Assembly (NCBI GenBank): GCA_023386365.1 | Contig: JAEWJX010000046.1 | Coordinates: 1-9,538, forward strand | Reading direction: 5' to 3' | From: Actinomycetes bacterium | GTDB lineage: Bacteria > Actinomycetota > Actinomycetes > Actinomycetales > Microbacteriaceae | Length of the DNA: 9,538 nt | Part shown: piece by piece, positions 1 to 4,442 of the stretch | Layout: every line of letters begins with the position of its first letter | Numbering within the stretch: the first letter of the stretch is position 1 | Program-made: the position numbers and the translations under genes | The notes under the pieces: model-generated | Database searches by the model: none | What the model saw: only the letters and a program-made list of their open reading frames with translations | Told to the model about the DNA's origin: nothing

Positions 1-22
1 CCCCCCCCCCCCCCCCCCCCCC
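1..22. repeat. Poly-C homopolymer at window start
   Basis: The first 22 bases are all C, followed directly by GGGGG and a GC-rich stretch up to the GNAT stop codon. No function is evident. A run this long at the very edge of the sequence is what an assembly shows when poly-G read tails from two-colour sequencing chemistry are incorporated, read here as the complement. A real mononucleotide tract or the GC-rich stem of a terminator behind the GNAT gene is possible but less likely. Confidence 0.8.
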
Positions 23-51
23 GGGGGCGGCCCCACGGGTAGGGTTGGCGG

Positions 52-471
52 CTAGCGCACCTCGACGTCGGCGTACTCCGGATGCTGGTCGATGAAGCCC
101 CGGATCATCGGGCACTCCACGATGACCTTCTCGCCGGCGTCGCGCCGCGCATCCAGCACGTGGGCGATGAACGCGGTGCCGATGCCGTAGCCGCGCAGTT
201 GCGGGTCGACGTAGGTGGAGCGCAGCACCGTCGGGCTCCCGTGGAGGTGCGCGTATCTTATGACGCCCACCTCGCGGTCGCCGATGAGGGCGCGGTACTC
301 CTCCGTCGCCGGGTCGTCGAGCACCCGCAACTCCACATCGGAGTCGGCGCTCGGCAGCACGAACTCGGACGACCCGGCGCCCTCACCGGCTGCCGCGGTG
401 CCCTCGTCGAGGAAACCCATCCCATCCGGGTAGCCGGCGGCATCCGGGTATTCGATCCGGTCAGGAGACAT
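52..471 (-). CDS. GNAT-family N-acetyltransferase (YjdJ/NATD1-like)
   Basis: Small acetyltransferase expected to transfer an acetyl group from acetyl-CoA to an amine; the substrate is unknown. The 139-residue product has its GNAT core in about residues 46-139. The acetyl-CoA pyrophosphate-binding motif Q-L-R-G-Y-G-I-G is at 91-98, followed by the family's typical ending C-P-M-I-R-x-F-I-x-x-H-P-E-Y (120-133). This single-domain form is the one seen in YjdJ/NATD1 proteins of about 90-110 residues. The first 45 residues are an acidic, Gly/Ala-rich tail outside the domain, so a shorter product from an internal start (for example Met18, base 420) is possible. I kept the ATG at 471 because it overlaps the stop of the upstream dehydrogenase-like gene by 11 bases, which suggests translational coupling. 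No strong Shine-Dalgarno sequence is visible. Family assignment is firm; the role is unknown. Confidence 0.85.
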   Translation of the reverse strand: MSPDRIEYPDAAGYPDGMGFLDEGTAAAGEGAGSSEFVLPSADSDVELRVLDDPATEEYRALIGDREVGVIRYAHLHGSPTVLRSTYVDPQLRGYGIGTAFIAHVLDARRDAGEKVIVECPMIRGFIDQHPEYADVEVR

Positions 472-1213
472 GGTGCATCCAATCGTCGAAGCGGGTGGGC
501 ATCAGGGTGGCGTCGTCACCGGGCAGCAGTTCGTCCTCGGCGAGGTCGGTGCCGAAGTAGGTGGCGAGCGGATCGGCGACCACCTGGCGTGCGTCGTCGT
601 GCGCCCAGAGACGAGTGCGCACGACGCTGTCGAGGCGGAACCGCTCCGGGCCCGCGAACTCGGTGATGGTGCCGGTCGGTTCACCGGATGCCACCCGCAG
701 CACCGCCTCGGCCACATCGTCGGCCGCCATCGGCTGGATGAGGGCCTTCGCGACCCGCACCACCCCACGCTGGCTGGCGGAGTCGGCGATGCTCAGCAGG
801 AATTCGAAGAACTGGGTGGCGTGCACGATCGAGAACGGGCGCCCGGAGGTGCGGATCAGTCGCTCCTGTTCGAGCTTCGCGGCGAAGTAGCCGCCCTCCG
901 ACCGCGTGAGCCGATCGGTGCCCACGATCGACAGCGCCACATGGTGCGAGACGCCGGCGGCGGCGCCGTAGGTGAGCAGGTTGAGGGTCGACCCGTAGAA
1001 GAACTCCTTCGCACCGGCGTAGTCGGTATAAGAGGAGTTCGTGGTGTCGACCACCGTGTGTGCTCCATCGAGAGCCTCGGCGAGGCCCTCACCCGTGAAC
1101 GAGTTGACCCCGGTGGCGCGGGAAGCGACCACCAGGGTGACGTCTTGCTCTGCCAACCGGGCCGACAACTTCGACCCGATCAGACCTGTACCACCGACGA
1201 CGACGATCTTCAT
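461..1213 (-). CDS. NAD(P)-binding SDR-family oxidoreductase (NmrA-like)
   Basis: Atypical short-chain dehydrogenase/NmrA-like protein of 250 residues, probably a soluble NAD(P)-dependent oxidoreductase or redox sensor of unknown substrate. The N-terminus M-K-I-V-V-V-G-G-T-G-L-I-G carries the Rossmann G-x-x-G-x-x-G signature at residues 7-13. Further on are the dinucleotide-fold strand H-H-V-A-L-S-I-V-G and the helix Y-F-A-A-K-L-E-Q-E typical of this group, whose Tyr and Lys sit where the classical YxxxK pair would be. Then comes the R-P-F-S-I-V-H-A-T-Q-F-F-E-F substrate-side segment. The ATG at 1213 is chosen because the Rossmann strand begins immediately. Upstream there is only a weak CTGGGT ribosome site. 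It lies 48 bases behind another SDR-like gene and overlaps the GNAT gene at its end, so the three probably form one transcript. Confidence 0.88.
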   Translation of the reverse strand: MKIVVVGGTGLIGSKLSARLAEQDVTLVVASRATGVNSFTGEGLAEALDGAHTVVDTTNSSYTDYAGAKEFFYGSTLNLLTYGAAAGVSHHVALSIVGTDRLTRSEGGYFAAKLEQERLIRTSGRPFSIVHATQFFEFLLSIADSASQRGVVRVAKALIQPMAADDVAEAVLRVASGEPTGTITEFAGPERFRLDSVVRTRLWAHDDARQVVADPLATYFGTDLAEDELLPGDDATLMPTRFDDWMHHVS

Positions 1214-1261
1214 ACCCAGAAAGACCGGGCAGCCCCGCGATCTGTGACAGGGTTCGCGATC

Positions 1262-1909
1262 TCAGCGCAGCGCGGCGACCGCCTCCGCGACGGGAGTGCC
1301 CCCATCCGTCACCTCGACGATGACGCGGTTCACCGTCGGCTCGTCGAGCACGGCGGCGATGAAGGCCGCCACGTTGTCGCGGCGCACGTCGCCGTATTCG
1401 ATCGCGAGACCGGCGGTGACGAGCCCGTCACCCGGTTCGTCGCGGAGGGTGCCGGGGCGCACGATCACCCAGTCGAGGTCGGTGGCGGCGAGGTGCACGT
1501 CGGCGGTCTTCTTGACGCGCATGTAGTGCTCGAAGCCTTCGCGCGGTTCGGCGTCGCGACCCGCATCCGGGAACACCGACACCAGCACGAAGCGTCGAAC
1601 GCCCGCGGCTGCGGCCGCCGACGCGGCTTTCTCGAGCCCGCGGCCGTCGATGAGGGTCGTCTGGTCGAGGCCGGTGCCGTGCGCGCCGGCCGAGAACACG
1701 ACCGCGTCGTGGCCGTGCATGAGCTCGGCGAGGCGCTCCACCGGGTCGTCGATCAGGTCGCCGCGGACCGGCACCACGCCGGCGGCGGTGAGGCGTTCGG
1801 CCTGCTCCGGCATCCGGTGCATCCCGGTGGCCGGTTCGCCCCTCTCGCTGAGGATGGCGCCGAGGCGCCGCCCGACCCCGCCTGCCGCACCGATCTGGAA
1901 CACCTTCAT
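1262..1909 (-). CDS. NAD(P)H-binding atypical SDR (SDR_a5-like)
   Basis: Second NAD(P)-binding protein of the unit, about 215 residues from the chosen ATG. It starts M-K-V-F-Q-I-G-A-A-G-G-V-G, so the G-x-x-G-x-x-G loop is at residues 7-13. Later come H-D-A-V-V-F-S-A-G-A, R-R-F-V-L-V-S-V-F and D-L-D-W-V-I-V-R-P-G-T-L, the order seen in short atypical SDRs of the YhfK/YwnB type (flavin-reductase/NmrA-like, about 210 residues). A GTG at 1927 would add six residues (M-R-D-D-R-R), but it lies inside a 15-base palindrome and lacks a ribosome site. The ATG at 1909 puts the first strand at the N-terminus as in the family, although its GAAGG abuts the start codon. It heads the probable operon with the NmrA-like and GNAT genes. 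It shares only the fold with the next gene and is not a recent duplicate of it. Substrate is unknown. Confidence 0.87.
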   Translation of the reverse strand: MKVFQIGAAGGVGRRLGAILSERGEPATGMHRMPEQAERLTAAGVVPVRGDLIDDPVERLAELMHGHDAVVFSAGAHGTGLDQTTLIDGRGLEKAASAAAAAGVRRFVLVSVFPDAGRDAEPREGFEHYMRVKKTADVHLAATDLDWVIVRPGTLRDEPGDGLVTAGLAIEYGDVRRDNVAAFIAAVLDEPTVNRVIVEVTDGGTPVAEAVAALR

Positions 1910-1920
1910 CCTTCGATCAT

Positions 1921-1935
1921 CGCGCACCGTGCGCG
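1921..1935. promoter_or_regulatory. 15-base palindrome between divergent genes
   Basis: CGCGCAC-C-GTGCGCG is a perfect inverted repeat with 7-base arms around one central C. It lies in the 45-base gap between the SDR start (1909, minus) and the S4 gene start (1955, plus). Its position would let a dimeric regulator control both directions. No convincing -10 or -35 is seen beside it, and the GC-rich background makes chance palindromes more likely than usual. Confidence 0.3.
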
Positions 1936-1954
1936 CGTCGGCGAGGATGGGTGC

Positions 1955-2176
1955 ATGGCGAACCCTGTGGATGTCCCGATCGACGGTGGGCCGATCCGGC
2001 TCGGTCAGTTCCTGAAGCTGGCGAACCTGATCGACTCGGGTGCCGACGCCAAGTCGGTGATCGCCGGCGGCATGGTGCGGGTGAACGACGAGGTGGAGAC
2101 GCGCCGCGGGCGGCAGCTGCAGCCGGGCGACGTGGTCGAGATCGGCGGAGCCCGGGCGCGCGTGGCGTCGAGCTAG
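1955..2176 (+). CDS. S4-domain RNA-binding protein (YbcJ-like)
   Basis: A 73-residue single-domain S4 protein, expected to bind structured RNA such as ribosomal RNA. The S4 fold spans about residues 14-65: R-L-G-Q-F-L-K-L-A-N-L-I-D-S-G-A, then K-S-V-I-A-G-G-M-V-R-V-N-D-E-V-E-T-R-R-G-R, then L-Q-P-G-D-V-V-E-I. This matches the YbcJ/YaaA-type group of about 70 residues, in which L-G-Q-F-L-K-x-A and E-T-R-R-G are hallmarks. The same frame stays open far upstream, but that is only an antisense shadow of the SDR genes. The real start is the ATG at 1955, seven bases after GAGGA (1943-1947). It diverges from the SDR unit and is followed two bases after its stop by a weak hairpin, so it is probably a single-gene transcript. 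The exact RNA target cannot be read from sequence. Confidence 0.9.
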   Translation: MANPVDVPIDGGPIRLGQFLKLANLIDSGADAKSVIAGGMVRVNDEVETRRGRQLQPGDVVEIGGARARVASS

Positions 2177-2178
2177 GC

Positions 2179-2203
2179 CGCCTGCACTGCTGCTGCACAG
2201 GCG
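2179..2203 (+). terminator. Possible weak hairpin after S4 gene
   Basis: CGCCTG (2179-2184) and CAGGCG (2198-2203) form a 6-base stem with a 13-base loop, two bases after the S4 stop codon. No U-rich tail follows. It may act as a terminator, as many actinobacterial hairpins lack a U tract, but the stem is short and could be coincidental. Confidence 0.25.
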
Positions 2204-2210
2204 CGGTCGA

Positions 2211-2216
2211 TAGTGT
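2211..2216 (+). promoter_or_regulatory. Candidate -10 element for guanidinium exporter
   Basis: TAGTGT fits the TANNNT pattern and lies 24 bases before the first base (2235) of the riboswitch-plus-anti-SD segment, so transcription could begin near 2223. It sits inside a small dyad, GTCGA-TAGTG-TCGAC (2206-2220). No good -35 is seen at the expected spacing. Confidence 0.35.
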
Positions 2217-2234
2217 CGACGCAGAGCCGCCGCA

Positions 2235-2291
2235 GGCTCCCGGACGACGGATCAGTACCCGGTACGCGACAAGACTGGCCAGGGAGTCGTC
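2235..2291 (+). promoter_or_regulatory. Guanidine-III (ykkC-III) riboswitch with expression platform
   Basis: The leader contains the conserved blocks of the guanidine-III riboswitch in order: CCGGACGA (2240-2247), GUACCCGGU (2255-2263) and GACAAGAC (2268-2275). The pseudoknot can be drawn directly. P1 pairs CCGG 2240-2243 with CCGG 2259-2262; P2 pairs UCAGU 2252-2256 with ACUGG 2274-2278, crossing P1. The Shine-Dalgarno AGGGAG (2281-2286) follows P2 by three bases and sits 5 bases before the ATG at 2292. GGCUCCC (2235-2241) is complementary to GGGAGUC (2282-2288; 7 pairs, one G-U), and it shares C2240 and C2241 with P1. Guanidinium binding that stabilises P1 should therefore free the ribosome site, giving an ON switch. 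The class match and pairings are seen in the sequence; the switching direction is inferred. Confidence 0.88.
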
Positions 2292-2621
2292 ATGTTGTCG
2301 TGGATCGTCCTCATCGTCGCCGGTGTGCTGGAGGCCGTCTGGGCCACCGCGCTCGGCAAGAGTGAAGGCTTCACGAAGCTGTGGCCGACCGTGATCTTCG
2401 GTGTCACGCTCGTGGCGAGCATGGGTGGGCTCGCCTTCGCGTTGCGGGAGATTCCGACCGGCACCGGCTACGCCGTGTGGGTAGGGATCGGCGCCGCGCT
2501 CACCGTGGTCTACGCGATGATCACGGGGGCCGAGTCGGCATCCGTCATCAAGGTGCTGCTCATCGTGGGGCTGGTCTCGTGCATCGTGGGGCTGAAGCTG
2601 GTGAGCGACGCCGGCCACTGA
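2292..2621 (+). CDS. gdx: SMR-family guanidinium exporter (Gdx/SugE type)
   Basis: Small inner-membrane proton-coupled antiporter that exports guanidinium as a dual-topology dimer. The 109-residue length and four hydrophobic helices (about 3-21, 32-50, 58-77, 85-104) are standard for the small multidrug resistance family. The proton/substrate-coupling glutamate is E14, in W-I-V-L-I-V-A-G-V-L-E, followed by W17. The helix-3 signature P-T-G-T-G-Y-A-V-W-V-G-I-G-A lies at 55-68. The helix-1 pattern and the G-L-K-L ending follow SugE/Gdx rather than EmrE-type drug pumps. The guanidine-III riboswitch directly upstream independently supports guanidinium as the substrate. ATG at 2292 follows AGGGAG by five bases. 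It is a single gene here; many actinobacteria carry two SMR genes in tandem. Substrate is inferred from family and riboswitch. Confidence 0.92.
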   Translation: MLSWIVLIVAGVLEAVWATALGKSEGFTKLWPTVIFGVTLVASMGGLAFALREIPTGTGYAVWVGIGAALTVVYAMITGAESASVIKVLLIVGLVSCIVGLKLVSDAGH

Positions 2622-2641
2622 TCGGCCCGCGGGCTGCGCGC

Positions 2642-2647
2642 TAGGCT
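2642..2647 (+). promoter_or_regulatory. -10 element of MarR gene
   Basis: TAGGCT fits TANNNT and lies 24 bases before the AUG at 2672. A partial -35 (CTGATC, 2618-2623) sits 18 bases upstream, overlapping the exporter's stop codon. This suggests the regulator has its own promoter rather than relying on read-through from the riboswitch-controlled gene. Confidence 0.45.
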
Positions 2648-2671
2648 GGCGCGGCGGTGAGGGGAGCGGCC

Positions 2672-3127
2672 ATGGACGCGGATTCGGGGAAGCCCGTCGG
2701 AGTCGCGCGTCCGCCGTTCAGTCCGGTGGTGGCGCTGCTGACGGTCTCGGCCGTGTGGGAGGCGCGACTGGATGCGGCGCTGCGCGATCACGCGCTCACG
2801 ACCCGCAAGTACGGGCTGCTCGCGCACATCCGTTCTACCCCCGGCATCTCGTTCTCGGAGTTGGCGCGGCGGTCGCAGATCACCGTGCAGTCGGCGCACA
2901 GTGCGGTGAAGGCGCTCGTGGATGCCGGGTTCGTGGCGGATGCGACGGCACACGCCGGGTCGGCCTCCGATCTGCGGGTCACGTCGGCGGGGGAGGACGT
3001 GCTGGCCGAGGCCGAGCGACACCTGGAGCTGCTCGACGCGGAACTGCGTTCCGGGGCCCCCGACCTGACCGCCGCGCTCGATGGTCTGCACGAGGAGCCC
3101 TTCACCGGGGGTGCGCCGCAGGGGTGA
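2672..3127 (+). CDS. MarR-family transcriptional regulator
   Basis: Probable dimeric winged-helix DNA-binding repressor or activator of 151 residues; the ligand is unknown. The N-terminal helix (about 16-40) leads into the winged helix-turn-helix: R-K-Y-G-L-L-A-H-I at 45-53, G-I-S-F-S-E-L-A-R-R-S-Q-I-T-V-Q-S-A-H-S-A-V-K at about 58-80, then L-V-D-A-G-F-V and the wing at 88-108 ending D-L-R-V-T-S-A-G. The usual wing Arg-Asp pair is present only as D-L-R. Residues 109-128 form the C-terminal dimerisation helix. I chose the ATG at 2672 because AGGGGAG (2660-2666) precedes it by five bases; an in-frame GTG at 2657 would add five residues but would overlap that ribosome site. It faces the nuclease gene, stop to stop, with only four bases between. 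Its target may be itself or the adjacent exporter, but no clear operator is seen. Confidence 0.85.
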   Translation: MDADSGKPVGVARPPFSPVVALLTVSAVWEARLDAALRDHALTTRKYGLLAHIRSTPGISFSELARRSQITVQSAHSAVKALVDAGFVADATAHAGSASDLRVTSAGEDVLAEAERHLELLDAELRSGAPDLTAALDGLHEEPFTGGAPQG

Positions 3128-3131
3128 CCGC

Positions 3132-3926
3132 TCAGCCGCAGGACTGGAGGGTCGACACGAGTGCGGCGCGGTCGTCGTCGGCGACACTCAGCGTCCACTC
3201 GGTGGCGATGGCGACGTATGACGCGGCGTAGGTGCAGCGGTAGGTCTCGACCGGCGGCATCCAGTCGGACGGGCCGAGGTCGGACTTCGCCTGGTTGGTG
3301 GGTCCGTCGACGGCCAGCAGGTTGGCGAGGGTGTTGGCGTACGCGAGTCGCCGCTCCGGCGCCCACGCCCACGCTCCTCCCCGCCATGCGGCGGAGAGCG
3401 ACACGATGTGGTCGATCTGCACGCCCGGGCTTCCCGGGTTGCCGGGCTGCGCGACACGGTCGTGCTGGAAGGTGATCGTCTGCCCCGAGTAGCGGTCGTG
3501 GAGGGTGCCGGTGAGCACCGTGCAGCGGTCGGTGGTGATGTCGACGAGGTCGCGGACGAGCACATCCTGGCGCTGGTTGCAGCCGTTGCCGTCGATGTCG
3601 GTCCACGCCTCACCGAATGCGTCGCGGCGGTAGTCGGGGGTGGCTGCGCTCTCGTCGATGGTCGGCAGGGCGGCAGCCTGGGCGGCGAGGGTTCCCGGGT
3701 CGGGCTCGGGCTCGGCGGTGGGCGCGGTGTCGGGTTCGGCGGCGGTGCCGGGCAGGATCGGGGGAGCGGTGGTCGCGTCGGCGTCGCGCGGCTGCTGCAC
3801 GGCGATGAGCACGGCCGCGATGGCGGCCAGGGCGATGAGAGCGGATGCGAGGGTGGTGGTGCGGGTGCGGGTGCGGCGTCGGCTCACCGATCCAGTCTGG
3901 CGGCTGCCGGCGACGCTGCCGTTCAC
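3132..3926 (-). CDS. Secreted/membrane-anchored HNH endonuclease-like protein (DUF1524 type)
   Basis: Exported nuclease-like protein of 264 residues. An Arg-rich N-terminus (17-22) precedes one hydrophobic segment at about 26-43, so it has a signal peptide or membrane anchor; then comes a Pro/Glu/Ala linker (48-90). The catalytic domain follows (98-264): Y-R-R-D-A-F-G-E-A-W-T-D-I-D-G-N-G-C, R-Q-D-V-L-V-R-D-L, and the core V-Q-I-D-H-I-V-S-L-S-A-A-W with D172 and H173. Next is A-N-L-L-A-V-D-G-P-T-N-Q-A-K-S-D (N211, K214) and D-W-M-P-P. This is the arrangement of actinobacterial secreted HNH/DUF1524 proteins. Four cysteines (C116, C135, C231, C263) could form two disulfides, consistent with export. 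The GTG at 3926 has GAAGG six bases upstream; a GTG at 3887 is an alternative that keeps the whole signal segment. The physiological role is unknown; nutrient scavenging from extracellular DNA or competition are possibilities. Confidence 0.88.
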   Translation of the reverse strand: MNGSVAGSRQTGSVSRRRTRTRTTTLASALIALAAIAAVLIAVQQPRDADATTAPPILPGTAAEPDTAPTAEPEPDPGTLAAQAAALPTIDESAATPDYRRDAFGEAWTDIDGNGCNQRQDVLVRDLVDITTDRCTVLTGTLHDRYSGQTITFQHDRVAQPGNPGSPGVQIDHIVSLSAAWRGGAWAWAPERRLAYANTLANLLAVDGPTNQAKSDLGPSDWMPPVETYRCTYAASYVAIATEWTLSVADDDRAALVSTLQSCG

Positions 3927-3931
3927 GGCGG

Positions 3932-3969
3932 ACCTTCAGGCAGACTGAAGACCTTCAGTTAGACTGAAG
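3932..3969. repeat. Two tandem 19-base units, each with a CTTCAG/CTGAAG dyad
   Basis: Two adjoining copies of ACCTTCAG-K-YAGACTGAAG (3932-3950 and 3951-3969) differ only in the centre. Each contains CTTCAG-N5-CTGAAG (3934-3950 and 3953-3969). The second is a better dyad: CTTCAGT-TAG-ACTGAAG with 7-base arms. The pair fills the gap between the divergent nuclease (3926) and DUF3817 (3972) genes. The second copy includes the -10 TAGACT, and the arms supply GAAGG to both genes. It may be a two-site operator or a duplicated promoter segment. Confidence 0.75.
3960..3965 (+). promoter_or_regulatory. -10 element giving a leaderless DUF3817 transcript
   Basis: TAGACT matches TANNNT and ends six bases before the ATG at 3972, so transcription should start at or next to the A of the start codon. 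GAAGG also lies here but only one base before ATG, too close for normal Shine-Dalgarno use. The element sits in the centre of the second palindrome, so a protein bound to the dyad would block the promoter. Confidence 0.6.
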
Positions 3970-3971
3970 GC

Positions 3972-4439
3972 ATGTTCCGCGCCCCGAAGCCGCTGTTCCG
4001 TGCCGTCGCGATCGCCGAAGCGATCTCGTGGACCCTGCTCATCACCGGCCTCGTGCTGCGCGCCACCACCGAGTTCGCGCTCGGCGTCACCATCGGTGGC
4101 GCCATCCACGGCTTCGTGTTCCTGTCGTACGCGGCAACCGCCGTGCTGCTCGCCCTGCATCAGCGGTGGAGGCTGTGGCCGGCGCTCGTCGCGATCGTGA
4201 GCGCGATCATCCCCTACGCGACGATCCCCACCGAGCTGTGGCTCGCCCGCAGCGGTCGACTCGACGGGGGGTGGCGTCTCGACGAAGCCGCTGACCCCGC
4301 CGACCGCCGCTGGTACGACGGGCTGCTGCGCTGGTTCCTGCGCCGCCCGTGGGTGCTCGGGCTCCTCATCCTGCTCGCGGTCGCGGTGCTGTTCACCGCG
4401 CTGCTGCTGATCGGCCCGCCCGGAGGCGCCAAGAGCTGA
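3972..4439 (+). CDS. DUF3817-domain integral membrane protein
   Basis: Membrane protein of 155 residues of unknown function. The DUF3817 domain covers about residues 5-95: F-R-A-V-A-I-A-E-A-I-S-W-T-L-L-I-T-G, then G-G-A-I-H-G-F-V-F-L-S-Y, then W-R-L-W-P-A-L-V-A-I and the Ile-Pro segment. The sequence shows helices at about 9-30, 37-61 and 69-86. Beyond the usual domain of roughly 90-110 residues is a soluble basic/acidic stretch (90-127, with W-R-L-D and R-W-Y-D) and a fourth helix at 128-150, so this is an extended version. ATG at 3972 is supported by a leaderless -10. It diverges from the nuclease gene across tandem palindromes and ends three bases from the stop of the convergent alpha-galactosidase gene. 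Neither partner nor substrate is evident. Confidence 0.85.
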   Translation: MFRAPKPLFRAVAIAEAISWTLLITGLVLRATTEFALGVTIGGAIHGFVFLSYAATAVLLALHQRWRLWPALVAIVSAIIPYATIPTELWLARSGRLDGGWRLDEAADPADRRWYDGLLRWFLRRPWVLGLLILLAVAVLFTALLLIGPPGGAKS

Positions 4440-4442
4440 CGC

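Noticed and set aside
1262..1927. GTG start at 1927 for the second SDR-like protein
   Set aside because: It has no ribosome site and lies within the palindrome. It adds six charged residues before the conserved first beta strand.
470..1954. Long plus-strand open frame continuous with the S4 gene (568 codons in total)
   Set aside because: It is antisense to two clear Rossmann-fold genes and to the SDR starts. Only its last 74 codons form a recognisable protein with a proper ribosome site.
2206..2220. GTCGA-TAGTG-TCGAC as an operator for the exporter
   Set aside because: The arms are only five bases long and GTCGA is very common in this GC-rich sequence. The riboswitch already explains regulation.
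1917..2618. 233-codon minus-strand frame opposite the exporter
   Set aside because: It is antisense to the riboswitch, the exporter and the S4 gene, all well supported on the plus strand. Its His/Arg/Pro-rich translation is typical of a shadow frame.
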